Notes: generated from the sequence alone by a model not told the origin. Shown: positions 34,925-48,419, counted from the stretch's first letter. The stretch is DNA of 64,000 nt from Plectrocnemia conspersa (GCA_009617715.1 VTFK01000644.1:1-64000), one strand, 5' to 3'. Translations and numbers: made by a program.

Positions 34925-35214
34925 ACGACCAAAGCCAGATTGACTGTTAAAATTATTTCTGGAACCTAATACTACTAAAAATGAATCAGATACTGTGAAC
35001 TATGAACATATTAAAAATGATTCATATACATATTTCATTTATTAGATTAGTCAATGTTAAAATATCGATTCTCATGATCATACAAAGTGATTTTTCAAGT
35101 ATATATAACATTCAAAAGAGATATAAAAAAAGATATCAAATTATTTTTTATTATCTCCGATGATTTACTAATTGGAAATGTTGTATGAATAACGTCATTA
35201 AGTAAATTAAGGGA
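34925..35214. other. AT-rich noncoding DNA
   Basis: Nothing recognised. Confidence 0.35.
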
Positions 35215-36010
35215 GGCACAGTTAACTTGCATAGGTTATGAGTTATATAGGTCGCATTAATTTAGGGCGTAATAACACGAAGGCTTTCGGGGGACTTTAA
35301 GCACTACAACCCCCGGCTGATCACGCCTCTGCGCTCAAATGTTAATATGCGTCTTGGTTGTAGCTATCGAGGTTATATATAGTATTTTGATATAATTTAG
35401 TGCCCTTCTCCTGAATGTTAATTGCGGTATCCCTAAGAGGGCTTCTCTATACAACCGACCTACACAGTTGTCGACAACAAGCGACGCCTTTAATTATACA
35501 TTTGAATAGCAGATTATATTCAATACGAATACCACGAATGAATAATTAAATTAATTATTATTTTCAAATACGATATAATTAATAACATATTTTTATTTAA
35601 ATATATGTTGATATATTTTTAAAACTTAATTGGATTGTGTTACAATATTTGCAACCCCTGCACAGTCCGACGTAAGAAACACTAAACCATCGGGTATACC
35701 GAAAAGGTTAACAAGTAAATTTAAAAGGACGGATAGCGTGTGCCCTTTAATTATGGGAATATATGCTTTCTCATCTATTTATATAAATTAGCCCTTTATA
35801 CGAAAATGTATATTTCTCCGCCCTTAAATGCGCGCGCGTTTAACGAAAATTATTAAAATAAACAATGAACGCACGCATCCACTTTACGAAATTAATATGA
35901 CGCAACTCGAGTGCATATTTGTCTTACGTAATTTTCGTTGTCGGAATGGATGGACTTTGAATAACGGAGGAAATAATCGTGATAGATGGCAATAACAAAC
36001 CAATCCATAA
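35215..36010. promoter_or_regulatory. Two GC-richer noncoding islands separated by AT-rich DNA
   Basis: The first (35215-35480) has CGAAGGCTTTCGGGGG, CCCCCGGCTGATCACGCC and TTGTCGACAACAAGCGACGCC. The second (35640-36010) has GTCCGACGTAAG, CATCGGGTATACCG and, at 35831-35841, CGCGCGCGTTT, shared with two other islands. The intervening 35481-35639 is AT-rich. No frames. Confidence 0.35.
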
Positions 36011-36616
36011 ATATGTTACTGCTGAGAAAATTTGTTTTATAGAGTAATTGTGATACCTGGAATCAATGTATTTATACAGCATTTTACGTGTATTTATTTA
36101 TTTTAAACTATTGTAATCTTATAAATTTTTTAAATAAATACAATGAAATTATATATAATACGCAAAATAAATAATTTATTTTTTGGTAAAAAAATTTGAC
36201 GAGTTGTTATCAAATTAATAACAGAAGCCATAAATACAAATATTGATTGTGAGTTATAATAATAATTTATAATTAGTAAAATATATGCCACTGATTTACG
36301 GGCTTTTATCTCAGTTTGGTATCTCACTTTACCTATTAAAAATTTATAAATAATATATTTTTAAAGTGTCTTATATAAACCTAGCCTAAAGGGAGCAAGT
36401 TATTATGAGTGATGAAAGATCAGTTTTATATTAAAAGTTATACTTAAAATCTTCATTTCAACATACTCGAATATAGTGTTTCTTCTTGTTAATAATTTCT
36501 CGTGTATTTCTCGAGAAAATGTTAAATCAAGAATACTAATTTTTATAGAGCATTTTTTGATGAAAATTATTTTTTTATGAATATTTCTTACTACTCTAAT
36601 TGATTTTATCTTTACT
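36011..36616. other. AT-rich noncoding DNA
   Basis: Nothing recognised. Confidence 0.4.
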
Positions 36617-36903
36617 TTGGTACTACACTACATTACATATCAGAAAATTGCAAAAATATATGAGGGACTTTCCACGGAGGTACGCAATAAATTTTGCCTA
36701 TCAAAGAACAACACTCTCGTTTTTTCAATAATCAAAAAAGGTTTTTGTCTTTACTTTGTTCGAAATATGAAAAATCTAAAGTTGCAACAGCTGTTATGGA
36801 TAATTTTCTCTACGATTCTGGTATTAAAACAGAAACTCAAAATTCCTTCGTAGCTCGACAATGGACTTCCAAAGAATCATTAGAATACATAAAGTTTACT
36901 TGA
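36617..36903 (+). pseudogene. Unidentified coding-like relic with a frameshift
   Basis: Two overlapping plus-strand frames are open for 78 and 69 codons. The upstream one begins with IYEGLSTEVRNKFCL-like sequence. The downstream one has RFFNNQKRFLSLLCSKYEKS and SFVARQWTSKESLEYIKFT before its stop. Charged, mixed composition in both halves suggests one old protein broken by a frameshift rather than chance. I do not recognise the family. It stands alone in AT-rich DNA, as the other mobile-element relics do. Confidence 0.3.
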
Positions 36904-37639
36904 AATCGAACATTTATCATTAATTCAACAATTATACATAAGAATTTATTTTATTCTCAAAGATAGTAATATAATAAAACCTACATCTAATGGATTAATG
37001 AAGAAATCGTTAATTTAAAATATTTTAATCGACAGAAAATAGAACAAACAACTTAATGTTTGTTTGATTATACTAATATTGACACAAAAATGTGCTTTTT
37101 TAAAGATTTTTAAGAATAATAATTGATATTGTAGCTACTAATATGTTTTAATAAATGCTAAATTTTATATTATTACTTAAGTTTTTTATAGTCTTATTAC
37201 TAAACATAACATAATTTACATGCCTTTAATAATATAAAAGATATTTTACATTTATATTGATATCTACAATAATATTTTGTATTATTATAATCACATACTA
37301 TAAAGATATTACATATTTATTTTACTTATTAAAATTTTTCGAGAATTCTCGGAAAAATCGGAAAATGAGAATAGTTAAATTAATAATTTCACTTCTCAAG
37401 AGATGAAAGACATCGAGAAACCAAAATGCTTATTTTAGTATAGAAATATTAAATGGAAATTGATTTATTAATTGTATTAAGTTTTATTTCTAATCAACAA
37501 CTTTAATTAAATAACTACACTTTCTTTTTAAGCTAATGCACTTTTAAGTCTTTATTGCATTTGCCTTCCTTTAATGACTGAACTACTATGTTTTATAAGA
37601 AAATATTAATTAATATAGAAGTGTAAAATATTTTTTCAA
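36904..37639. other. AT-rich noncoding DNA
   Basis: Nothing recognised. Confidence 0.4.
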
Positions 37640-37965
37640 GAAATCATATTTTTTACGGAACCTAAAGTTTTGCGGTACTCGCGCTTAAAAAATAGGCTAT
37701 AGCTCAGGTCGTTTAACACATTATGTATAGTATATGTAATAATATAATACGTACACAAATAAGTGAGAGTAAGCTTTTCAATTTGGCAAAGTGTGAAAGC
37801 GCGCAGCTTTTTTTCTCTCGCAGGTCCCAAAGCGCGTTAGGTTTTAATTACGAAACAATTTGTTTTCACAAAGCGGACTGTGATTACTTTTTAATTACTA
37901 CTACTGCCCCAGCCGCAAAGGAAAATCTGAATTTATATCCGGTTCTAAAATGTATAGCATAAGTA
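37640..37965. promoter_or_regulatory. Weak GC-richer noncoding island
   Basis: Includes GAAAGCGCGCAGC, CCCAAAGCGCGTTAGG and GCCCCAGCCGCAAAGG around TTTTAATTACG. Short frames only. Confidence 0.3.
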
Positions 37966-38613
37966 CGCACTATCAAATTCTAGTGTTTAATGTTGCTAAC
38001 TGTCGTCGGATGACAGGCGATTAACTTTTTAATGTAATGTATACTATATTAAGCGTACTAGAGAGCATATTACAGCATAGTGACTTTTCTTTTTAAGTTT
38101 TTTATTGAAATTTCATGAAATGTTTTTTATTCGATTATGTTTTCTTTTGAAATGTCGTGAATTTGAATTTCAGATTCACGTTTTTAAGTCAGAGTTAGTG
38201 AAATTTATTATTTCAATCACGTTTAGATTATGCTTCCCTACCGTTCTCACTGATAAATTACGGGATGATTAGTTTAAGCTATGCTAATCGATAATGAGAT
38301 TCGCTATACGATACATTCTGATTAGAACTATCCTAAATATTATTAAAATATTTATTATCTACCTTATCTTCGAATATTTCAAATAATAAACTACTAGTTT
38401 TTTCACATTTCCTAGTTAACTTAATGTATAACTGCTAGTGCTGTATAGTAAATAACCTTCCATATGATTAAGTAAAGGCATATAAAACAGAAAATACTTG
38501 TATGTCTGTCACATGAATTCTTCGACATAACATTTTCACGTGGCATCCTGGCAGCCATTTCTTCGTCAACTGTGCTATTTTTTAACTATCAGCTTTGAAA
38601 TTGAAAATTGAAA
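37966..38613. other. Mixed to AT-rich noncoding DNA
   Basis: Nothing recognised. Confidence 0.35.
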
Positions 38614-38725
38614 GTTGAACTGAACAGCGATGTGATGATGTCCGATTACGTACTATACTGCAAAACGTAGCAATAAAACTGCTAAAAAAACTTAACAGTG
38701 ACGTTCTATTGTAATACGTAAAGAC
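38614..38725 (+). repeat. Dispersed repeat, copy 2
   Basis: Partner of 16497-16610 in the same orientation, with GAACTGAACAGCGA, TCCGATTACGTACTATACTG, CAATAAAACTGCT and a terminal GTAAAGAC. Both copies end at the same TAAAGAC, which may be the true element border. Confidence 0.75.
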
Positions 38726-39589
38726 AAGAGACAAACAATATTGTATTTAGATAAATTTTGAAATAAATGTGTAATAACAGAATGAATAAAATTAAGTATA
38801 ATAAATAAAAATGAGGTTTAATCTATCCTGGGAGAAACCGGAAAATATAGCTAGAACTACATATTAATAATTTTAAGCCGTTTTTGTTATTTTGATGATA
38901 TGTGTATATAAATATCTGATGGAGTACTTGTGTTCTTTATTACCAAGAATTTTTTCAAACGGACACAGTTTTTTGGACGAAGAAATGATGAATGTTTGGT
39001 CATTTATGATATTTAATATTAATTAAATACTATTTTTTATACATTGTTCGTACTTAAAACGCGTGTTTATTTTTAATAACAAAGGTCTACTGAACTTCTA
39101 AAGTTCTGCTAATAGTGATTTTATATAGCAGCGTTCTGGCTTATAAACGGCCAATGAAAAACGATGGGATAATCGTCCTTACTCTCTGGTTTATTTGTTC
39201 TAAACCATTCAAAATCGTGAGTTTTGCAACGGTACTTTTCTACCTATATTTTGGCCTACGTGTCAAACTATCTACTTGTCTTTAAAAGTGCATATTCTTT
39301 CGTTATTTGTGTCGGCGTGATAACCGTTTTAGCGTTAATTACTTTTAAATATAATCGAGTCGATCATTTCAACTAACTGACTAACTATACCAAACGACGT
39401 ACATTATTTCGTAAAAGTAGGTGGGAAATGCCATACTTGGTATCGAAAATTGTTGTGCGCAAATCGAAAAATATCCATAATAGAAAAATACGTTTATACA
39501 AAAAATCGGAATAATATTTATTAAATTATATCTTATAGACAATCTGGGGAAAAATATACCCAACTTATCATGTGTTTATTTTATCAAGA
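38726..39589. other. AT-rich noncoding DNA with mixed patches
   Basis: A mixed stretch at 39120-39380 carries no frame. Nothing else recognised. Confidence 0.35.
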
Positions 39590-40030
39590 CATGCATTTAT
39601 CCCTTACAGTCAAAAAGTTAATAAATTCCAGTCTATGGCGAATTTCCCAGTGCATCCCTCAAAAGGGTCAGACAAAAGCCACAGGAGCAGGTGCCTCGTC
39701 CTTTATATATTTATTACCTTATGATTTATTAGCGTCCGGCCCATAGTTTTTTTTAGGATGTGTTATTGAGTTCATAAACTCGAAATGGAAACGTTAATGT
39801 CGTAATAAAAAAAACGACGAGATTGGAATTTATCACGGGACGAGGGAGCGTTCGAATTTTGCAGCGAATTTTATGTTACCGAACAATTTTATTATTTATT
39901 AGCAGCAATACCCAGCGTTTGCCTCCTCTACGTTCTACCATCAATGGAAAATGTATTACGTCATACATGGGAACTGATGGCATAATAATTATATTTTTGT
40001 AATTCCTCAGAAAAAACCGTTTGCAGTGTT
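39590..40030. promoter_or_regulatory. GC-richer noncoding island with E-box
   Basis: Includes GTCAGACAAAAGCCACAGG followed by CAGGTG (39688-39693), TTATGATTTATTAG, AGCGTCCGGCCC and ATTACGTCATAC (a CRE-like TTACGTCA). No frame. Confidence 0.4.
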
Positions 40031-40739
40031 TACTCGCTCGTTTGGATATAACAAACTATATTTAGTGCAGGGGTTAGAAAACTTATTGCCACAAAATATA
40101 TTTATGAACCACCATATTACTCCATATTAGTGATAAAAGTTTACATTCCAGTTTCACAGTCTAACTACTACATAACGCGAGCGAATAAATTATAAATACG
40201 CAATTTCTATGCAATTAGGAACTACGTATAAATGAAATTAACATAACTGTTATTGCGATAAAATTATTTCTAAGTAAGTATTGTGTGAACCACACAGTCA
40301 AGTTGAAATCCCCTAATGCAAATATGCATTAACTATGAAAAACACCCATCGCATAAATGTGTTAAAAGCGTAATAAACAAAAATGCTATTCATCTTTACA
40401 ATATGTATTTGTACGTAACTATCAAAGAGGAGCCAGACCAAAAAATCTTTTCGGTAAAAAACGTGTTATCAACTTTAATTTTAATAATAGTTTAGCAGCG
40501 TATTACACATAGCCTAATTTTCACAAAATCACCTAGAACTAAAAAATCTGTAACCAATAAAAGAGAAATATTTTTTGTAGTAACTTTTATAAAAAAATAT
40601 CAGAAGTTATATAATGAAAAATCAGATGGAACAAGAAACTGAACAAGCGAAATTTATAACAAAAAAAAAATTGATGTTCATCCAAAATTTTAAAGGCGTT
40701 CGATGTATAATATAAAGATTTTACAGTATGTCAATGTCA
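40031..40739. other. AT-rich noncoding DNA
   Basis: Nothing recognised. Confidence 0.4.
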
Positions 40740-41370
40740 AACGTCATTGGCATAATAGAGTCGATTGAAGCGAATTTTGCTTTATATGCACATTTGGCCC
40801 TTTCACTGAATCGACTTTCGCTTTCGCCGGGTTGTTGCTTCACCCCATCAAAAAGGGGTTGTAACCGTTCAATCATGCTTATCAATGACAAGGGACAAGA
40901 TCAATAAATACATTCAAAGGCCGGCTCGGTCGCATGCTGACCACGTCCACAAAGGGACTTTCCCAATCTTGGGCGATTCCTGGTGCGGTAACATAAGTTT
41001 ATTTGTTATAAAGGGTCGCTATCTTTTATGTGCGAGATAAGGATATTTATTTAAAAATAAATATGTATTGAATATTATCCCTGCGCGTGGTTAGTGGCGT
41101 GAAAAAGAGTTTTATTTGCTGCCAGAAGGGGCAGAGGAGAAATTTGAATGACGTTCGACAAGTTTTTTTTCTTCTTCGCGCTAGCGAGAATTTTTTCTTT
41201 TTTCAATGTTGTTACGTCGCTGGTTGACAAGGATACGTACTTAAAACGGTCGATGGATGCGGTAAGTTCAATTCCTTTGGGGCGGAAAACGCCCCGTTTG
41301 CCGACTTTCAGAGTTTCTCGATACAATAACCTGATCGAAGAGCCGGAAGAGACTGGCATACGTACATAAT
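40740..41370. promoter_or_regulatory. GC-richer noncoding island
   Basis: Includes TTTCGCTTTCGCCGGG, TTCAAAGGCCGGCTCGGTCGC, GACCACGTCCACAAAGGGAC and GGGGCGGAAAACGCCCCG, the last a small inverted repeat (GGGGCG/CGCCCC). A 101-codon minus-strand and a 73-codon plus-strand frame overlap at 41075-41380 with no signature. Confidence 0.4.
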
Positions 41371-41762
41371 GTATATTCAACTCTTAATAATAACATAAAC
41401 TATTAATAGCTCATCCTTTACATATAGTATAACTGACAAATTTCTAAACATAAATGTAAAGTAAATGCAAAATCAATCCATAATATTAGTATATCCGAAT
41501 AAAATCTTAATATATTTCCTGTATAGTACGACAATATTATATTTGTTGGATCAAAATAATTAATCACCACTATTGTGCTACCCGGAATTCTATTTTATAT
41601 TATTACAAAATCTATTTGCAATTTCGACTTTCATTAGTGTGTGAAACTCTTTGAAGATTAGTGATTATATAAATCCTGCTTTCCAGTAAAAAACATCAAA
41701 AAAAAGTAATCAACGATAATCAACAATCATAATCAACGATAATATAACGATGTAGTATATAT
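41371..41762. other. AT-rich noncoding DNA
   Basis: Contains a short local repeat of AATCAACGATAAT/AATCAACAATCAT (41708-41740) just left of the mariner border. Confidence 0.4.
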
Positions 41763-42617
41763 TAGGTAATCCCGGTATGAACGTCGTTTTTTTTAAATTT
41801 AAGTTTTAACAGTCAGTCGTATTTTGACCTTTAATACCATATTTTGATATTAGTAACAATTGGTCACCAAAATTTATAATAACAATTTTTATACAAAAAT
41901 GGTAAATAAATTTCTTAAATAAAAATTATCAACTTCATTAGACATTCTTAAATGTCAAAGATGGTTTAAAAAAATTGAATAGTTCTGGATGTGAAAAACC
42001 AGCATAGATAGACGATGATGTCCTGGCTGCAAAAATGGAAGCAAATTCTATTTAAACTATCCATCAACTGGTCGATAAACTAAACCAGTCTGATTAAACA
42101 GTGTATAGATACATAAAGCAAAATTTAGAAGACTTGAAGGCAAAATGTATGGGTTCCATACGAAATGAGTGAAAAAACAAGTTAGCGAGTATCTGCATAT
42201 CGCAAAAACTTCTGAAAACTTAAACAGAAGTCGATTATTTATACAACACGATAATTTGCTTCCTCATGTGGCGAAATTCACTCTTGATAAAATCATAGAA
42301 CTTGGCTAAAGATTTCAATATATCCGTCATATTATCCAGACCTTGCTCATTCCGATCATTTATTAGGATCGATGCAACACTTCCTAGACGTAAAAAAAAT
42401 CAAAATGGAGACGATATGAATATGGGCCTATCGTAATATTTTGCAGCAAAGCCTCCAAGATATGATGCTAATGAAATTTAAAAGAACGAAAGTTGTAAAA
42501 ATATTATATATTATATTTAAAAGGAAATTATTTTTAGGATCATAAAAATTAAAATAAAGATTTAAAAGTGTTTTTTTTGTGACATTAAAAAACTGACATT
42601 CATTTTGGGACTACCAA
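41763..42617 (+). mobile_element. Internally deleted mariner element, dead
   Basis: Imperfect terminal inverted repeats bound it. The left is TAGGTAATCCCGGTATGAAC. The right, on the other strand, is TTGGTAGTCCCAAAATGAAT. TA lies next to the left end. Full-length mariners are about 1.28 kb and this is about 0.86 kb. One frame gives NSSGCEKPA, IDDDVLAAKMEANSI, TIHQLVDKLNQSD and TVYRYIKQNLEDLKAKC (about 41982-42140), the helix-turn-helix part of mariner transposase. KLASICISQKLL follows. The sequence then jumps directly to LFIQHDNLLPHVAKFTLDKI (about 42234-42292), the region of the last catalytic Asp (HDN.PHVA), then IELG and RFQYIRHIIQTLL. The catalytic centre between these is missing and several stops are present. 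A typical deletion derivative with no activity of its own. Confidence 0.88.
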
Positions 42618-43959
42618 TTACATCACTCGGGATAAATGAGGTTTTGAAAATAGACTCGCCTTCTAATATACCATTAGAAAACCAGATTTCTCACCAGCAA
42701 GCAAACAACCCCAACTAGAGTAAGTTTGTTGTGGTAATTTGAATAATTTAATTGAAAAACCCATATATACCCTATTTCCGTTAACACAGTCAGTTCGAGA
42801 GTTATCCATATCATCAATATTCATAATTTAGAAAGAGATGGCAAATTTGCGTTTACGCCCCTAATAAAATATAACACAAATATTATATTATAATTTTGAT
42901 CTTATTGTACTTCCATTAATTAAACTTAATAAATTTCAATATTTGTGGTTTGTCCTAAGAATATTATTATATAAATTCACACCTTTATACATTAATTTAT
43001 ATCTAACTATCATTAAACTACTTCTATTTTTAGTATTAAATTTATGTAAATTTAGATATGAAACTAAAACTTTATAATATTTAAATGCTCTACCAATATT
43101 TTTTGCAATTTAATTTGAATACATATAAACTTTTATTGAAGTATTTTCTATTAATTTAAGAAAGAGATGCTGCATTGTGAAGAGAAATAAAAAGAGACCA
43201 ACTAATAAATCGCTATGTCGAATATCAAAAAATACATATATTTCAAAAATAAAATGAAAAAATCACCAAAAAAATATTCATAGTAAAATACTACTACTCA
43301 GGTAATATATTTTATTATTTCTGATTAATGTTTAAATCCTAAATCTATATCCGTAATAATCATTTAATTACATAATTGTACAACAATAAATCTGTAATTT
43401 CTTTAACATCGTTAATCTAATTTATAAAGCAAATATAATATCACTGCGCAACAATTAAAATAAGCCAATAATACTACTGTAGATTGTTTTCATTTATGTA
43501 CACATATTTCTCATCCCAAATATTGTACTTATTTTTCTATTATTTTTTTATTAATGCAATTTTAATGTATGTTCATAAATTTCGCTAAATACGAAACAGA
43601 ATACATCTGTATGTATGTATGGCAATTTACTTGCAAATTCCACGATTATTGGTAAAATATTCCGTGAGAAAGTAACTATTTTAATAATTATATATGTATA
43701 CCTATATATACTAGAAGCTGTAGAAAGCTTCGTTTTTAAATTTGCAAAGCGCTGAAAAAACATCAAATACCTACATTTAAATGGACTTGTAATTAATAAA
43801 AAGTATAATATAAAACGTTAAGTTGAAATAAATTGTATCTATAGCAAAGTATAAATTTAATTTTTAGTCATCACATATTTAGCTATGTTGGCATTAACTT
43901 TTGTAACCACAAGATTTTAAAACTTTGTTATGTCACATATAGTTATTGGTTTACAATTT
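42618..43959. other. AT-rich noncoding DNA
   Basis: A mixed patch at 42620-42850 has no frame. The remainder is A/T-dominated. Nothing recognised. Confidence 0.4.
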
Positions 43960-44420
43960 GATCCGCATCACAGCACAAAAGCCCACTTTTCCTGCCTAAT
44001 CGCGATTGAACCGTAAAAAGCCGGGCCGAAACCCACCGGAAAAAGGGTTAAACTGTTAAACCGATTGTGCAGAACCGTCGTCTTTGGGTATTGATTCGGC
44101 CAAACGACAATAATAGTAGACGAGACCGCGTTTCCTATTAAACCCGCCGCCATTGTCCCCGGGGCCAGGTGAAAATTAATCAAAGCGTTTGTGTATAATT
44201 TTTGTGGCGCGCGCTCCGATACGAGGTGGTGGGGTGACACCACCCCTCGGTCCCTCCTGTGATGTATGACCCTCCGCGACGCTTCAATGGCCCTGTCATA
44301 TTATTATTGATACGGCTTTATTGATTTCAGGGACCGTCCGACTTTCTTCTCGGTCCGTTTTCTCCTTCTCTTCTAGCCGCCGAAAGAGACGCGCGTCAAT
44401 TTACTTGATTGCTATACTGA
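43960..44420. promoter_or_regulatory. GC-richer noncoding island, strong
   Basis: Includes AAAGCCGGGCCGAAACCC, CCCGCCGCCATTGTCCCCGG, GTGGCGCGCGCTCCG, GGTGGGGTGACACCACCCC and AGACGCGCGTCAATT. A 91-codon minus-strand frame (43968-44243) without domain is explained by base composition. Confidence 0.4.
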
Positions 44421-46789
44421 AACGCTTTCAATAAAATCAACTGTATAATGTAAAATTGATCGAGCACGCACCATTAGACACAATGCCTCCAAAACCTTAA
44501 AAAAACATAATATCAGACTATTGTTTGATGTAAATGTAAAAGTTGAGCTTTGATACCAAGAATTTATTTCGCATTATATTAAATTTTGAGTGCAAATTAT
44601 ATTTATAAAAAATTAAACGGTTTTTAGTTGAAAGGTTACACTATTGTGTTGTATCGAAACGTACAATAGTTAATGATAAAGCTTAAAGCTCGACTTTCGG
44701 TTTTTAATAATGTAAATGCGCAAGATGGAAGCCTATTGAGTTAAAAGTTCAATCAATGGGTAAATATCGTTTAACCTTTATTTGATGAGTTTTTCTTTGT
44801 TTGCGTTTGATAAAAGAATAATGACTACATTTTTAATGATTGATTATACTAAAACCAGTATTGTACCCGTTGCAACAATCAGTACATAAAGTTAACAAAG
44901 AGTAGATAAAATAATTATAAATTGATTGAAAGTTTTTTACATTTAATATTATCAAACATTGTTGTAGAAGCTTAGTAATGTTATTGATTTATATTTTTTA
45001 AAAAAGGAAAAAACAACGCTTTATACGATAATTACATCTAATGCCTCAACTGTAAATAAACAAGTAGATCTAGTTTACATTATTTTCAGCGAGGCTTTTA
45101 AGAATATTCTCCTGCTGGAAAATTATGCTTTTTTATGAAAAATCAATGTTACAAGTAAATTATCGCAGAGATATCATCTTTTACTTAATATTAATTTCAT
45201 TAATAATACCAAATTAATTTTTACTTTTAAAGATGGTGAAATTTTACTTCAAACTGACAACTCATTTTTTCAAAGTTATATATAAGTAGATCATTGCTCG
45301 TGTCTTATTAACATCGTATTTGGTGTATATGTAACAAAAATGCAAGTAAAAAAAATATTTTTTTTTCACCCAAATTAGAAGTTATATTCTTATGTAAACG
45401 TTATATTTTATTTTGTGAAGTAGTAAACTATTAAAATATAATCATGTTTTCAGGACTTAGGTTATATATATCGAAAAATATTTAATTCAAATTTTATATT
45501 AATCTAATTTACATATGTTCATTTAATAGTTTTAATAAAATAAAATAAAGGGATGTATGTATATTCTCTGTAACTAATAAAATTTATTTTAAAATTGCAG
45601 ATTTTTTAATCTTGTGTATTTTGCTACAGCTTATCTGAAAAAATTAAAAGAGTGTCTAGAATTATTCCTTTAGGCCTTCCAAGTTGATTTTTAAGCATTT
45701 TCCAGTAGTATGAATTACTGATTCTTAAATATAAATGGGTGACAATAAAATAATTCGTTACTTTCAAATGTTTAGATTTACCTAATCGTATTTGAAAGTA
45801 AAGAAACAAGAATATATAAGTTTTCTGTGAATATTCGTATCATCAGGTAATTTATGATATAATCCTCGTAGCGAGGTAGCGGTCTTTTCCCAGATATACA
45901 GAAATAGCTAACTAAGCACTAATTTCAATAATTCCTTTAGCCAAGTAATTGTTTTTCATGTGAATACAGACTACCTATAATAGTGGCTTTGCAATTAACT
46001 TATACAAGATCCGTTAAAAGTGTCTTTAACATTTATTATAGTAGATAAATGTAAAATTTTATTTTCGCTATAATCAAGATTGGTTAAAAAAAATAGGAAA
46101 AGAAGGATCGTTTATCATTTTTCAATAATCATATATAAGCCAGTAAGAAAATGCCTTTCTTTTAGAGAAACCACTAAAACTAATCACATGGTTTCGAATT
46201 AAAATACACGCATCTAACAGAGCTAACGCTGAATCGACACAGACCATAATTTCAAAGTAAATCAATTAACTTGAACCTTAAATAGTTCTCTAAACTCGAT
46301 CTTTGAGAAAACAAAAAGATCTTATGGTATAGCGCCACGAAAAAAAAATATAATATACTTATAGTGCACAAATTGTACAACATCTAAATTAAAACGTTGT
46401 TTACTTTAACAAACAAACTTAAATAACAAAATACAAAATAAATATTGTTTTTTTATAATTACTAAAATTTTTTATATCAACTAGAAAAAAGCATATTTGA
46501 AAAAATCCTTCTTATAAAATGTTTCATTGTTCTATCTAACTGGTAATATGTACTATGTGCGACAAAAAATATTTAAATGTCAGTAGAGACATTGTTATTT
46601 TAGTTTAATTATTAAAATAAATATTTATCTTACAATTTTTAAACAATGGTTGCCCTTTCTGTGGAAAAAAAGTTCACCTTCGCTCATATTATATATTTAA
46701 ATAATTTTCTTATGATCTTACGTAATAAATTAAATTCCGTAATAAACGTTATAATGCCCAACAGTTCATCATGTATAAACAGTAATTAT
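44421..46789. other. AT-rich noncoding DNA
   Basis: Long featureless stretch. A mixed patch at about 46140-46330 has no frame. A 61-codon minus-strand frame at 45624-45809 is not recognised. Confidence 0.4.
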
Positions 46790-47110
46790 TTAAAGTCGTC
46801 CCCAAAGGTAGGCCTTTTCCAGGCAAAAGCGCCCGCAACCGGGAAATTCCCCCGAATACCGTTTTCCCGGAAAGAGGCAGTTTTCCGGGCGGCGCTCGCG
46901 AAAATTCCTGGAACCTGTCCGAGGTTGCTGCGGACACCGTATACATCTGGCTGTGGCTTATTGAAATTGTGGGTCGTATTTCGCAAAATTGTTTCCATTG
47001 AAGTACGCACTCTGGCAACTTGTTCCCTCCCCCGAATTTATGGTCTCCCCAAGGTCCGCGCGCGGCATGTCGTAAAATCGATAGCCATTATTTTATAAAT
47101 GGTGTTAGGG
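46790..47110. promoter_or_regulatory. GC-richer noncoding island
   Basis: Includes GCCCGCAACCGGGAAATTCC, TTTCCGGGCGGCGCTCGCG, AAGGTCCGCGCGCGGCATG and CGATAGCCATTATTTTATAAA, an AT core of Hox type. A 150-codon plus-strand frame (46646-47098) spans it, but two other frames on the minus strand are open over the same bases, so none is convincing. Confidence 0.4.
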
Positions 47111-47849
47111 CATTTTTTCCTTCTTTGTTTTCTCTCCCCAAACAACTTTATACACCAGGTATACGCACTACGAAAATAGTAACAGGTATAACACATGAAA
47201 TATTAATAGAGGAAGAAAAATATATTGATTTATAAAGAAATACGCTGTGCGGGTATCGTTTAACGTGATTGCTGTATATGTAACGATAATCCTTTTTTAA
47301 ATTTTTTTTTTATAAAAAGGCTAAAATATATTTTAAAATATTATTTGTTTTAAATATAATATATGGTGACTACTTTCACTGCGCTACCAAAAAAATTTGC
47401 CATTTTCTACGGGTGAACTATGTAGTTATTTTACATAAGTATAATCCAAATCTGTGTACCAAAACTATCTACTTATACTGCGTATCATTTTGTGAATAAT
47501 TTATAAAGAATATCCCGTAAGTAAATTAAAATATTTTATTCTCTTGGCAACGTTTCCACAAGTCTCAGCGCCAATAAGTTTTTTCTCAAAGTATGATTTA
47601 TTAAAAAATAAGATTAAAGTTAAAAAATTTAAGATAAAAGGGAAAATTATTATTATTATTAAACAATAATTTTAAAGACAGTATAATTTTAATTTCATTA
47701 ATCTAAATATATTACATTTCAAGTCTGTCAAAATTTTGTTTTCGCCTTTTAATAATTTTAGATATTTAATTTTTCAATTAACATTAAATACATATCAGCA
47801 GGTTATTTTAACTCTCTTTAACGTTACAATACTCTTATTTTCATAGGCT
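47111..47849. other. AT-rich noncoding DNA
   Basis: Nothing recognised. Confidence 0.4.
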
Positions 47850-48330
47850 GTGCGTTACGTGGTCCATTAACTTTCCCTCCCTATTTTATGGAATTTCCTC
47901 ATACATATTCAAGTCGTGGGGAGCTGTATATACTTTTGGTTAATTTACATTCATTGTTCAAATACAACACATTTGTTAATTAATCATGACGGTCTACTGA
48001 GCCGATGCAAGCTGCGAATAAATAACAATTATTGCCGAAACCGAAACGAGAAATATTCTCAATTAAGAGGGGCATATGTAAAGCTCGAGCTAGACCTCCA
48101 ACCATGGTTATTTACGGGGGCAAACGGCCGTTCATCTTAACAATATGATAAATTGCACCGAAGCACCGCCAGCACCGCTCGCGCACTGCTAAATGCCTAT
48201 TTTAAATAATATATTATTAAAACAGGTATCCTGCCAGTTCCAGGATATTCCTGTGACGGCTATTTTGCAGCGCCGAATTTACAGTGCAGAGAAAGAGAAT
48301 TTTATAAGCTTTTGCATGAGTTGCACTTAT
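47850..48330. promoter_or_regulatory. GC-richer noncoding island
   Basis: Includes TGCGTTACGTGGTCCATTAA, TTAATTAATCATGACGGTC, GCCGAAACCGAAACGAG, GGGGGCAAACGGCCG and ACCGAAGCACCGCCAGCACCG. Homeodomain-type TTAATTAATC at 47978-47987. No domain in the short frames. Confidence 0.4.
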
Positions 48331-48419
48331 GCTCTAAACAGCTAAATCAACAAGTGTTTTCAATTTTAAAAAGTGGGATTCGGAATATGAAGGATTGTAT
48401 TTAAGTAGGCTAATTATGA

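Noticed and set aside
46646..47098. 150-codon plus-strand frame
   Set aside because: Begins in AT-rich DNA, crosses a GC-rich island where two minus-strand frames are also open, and shows no motif.
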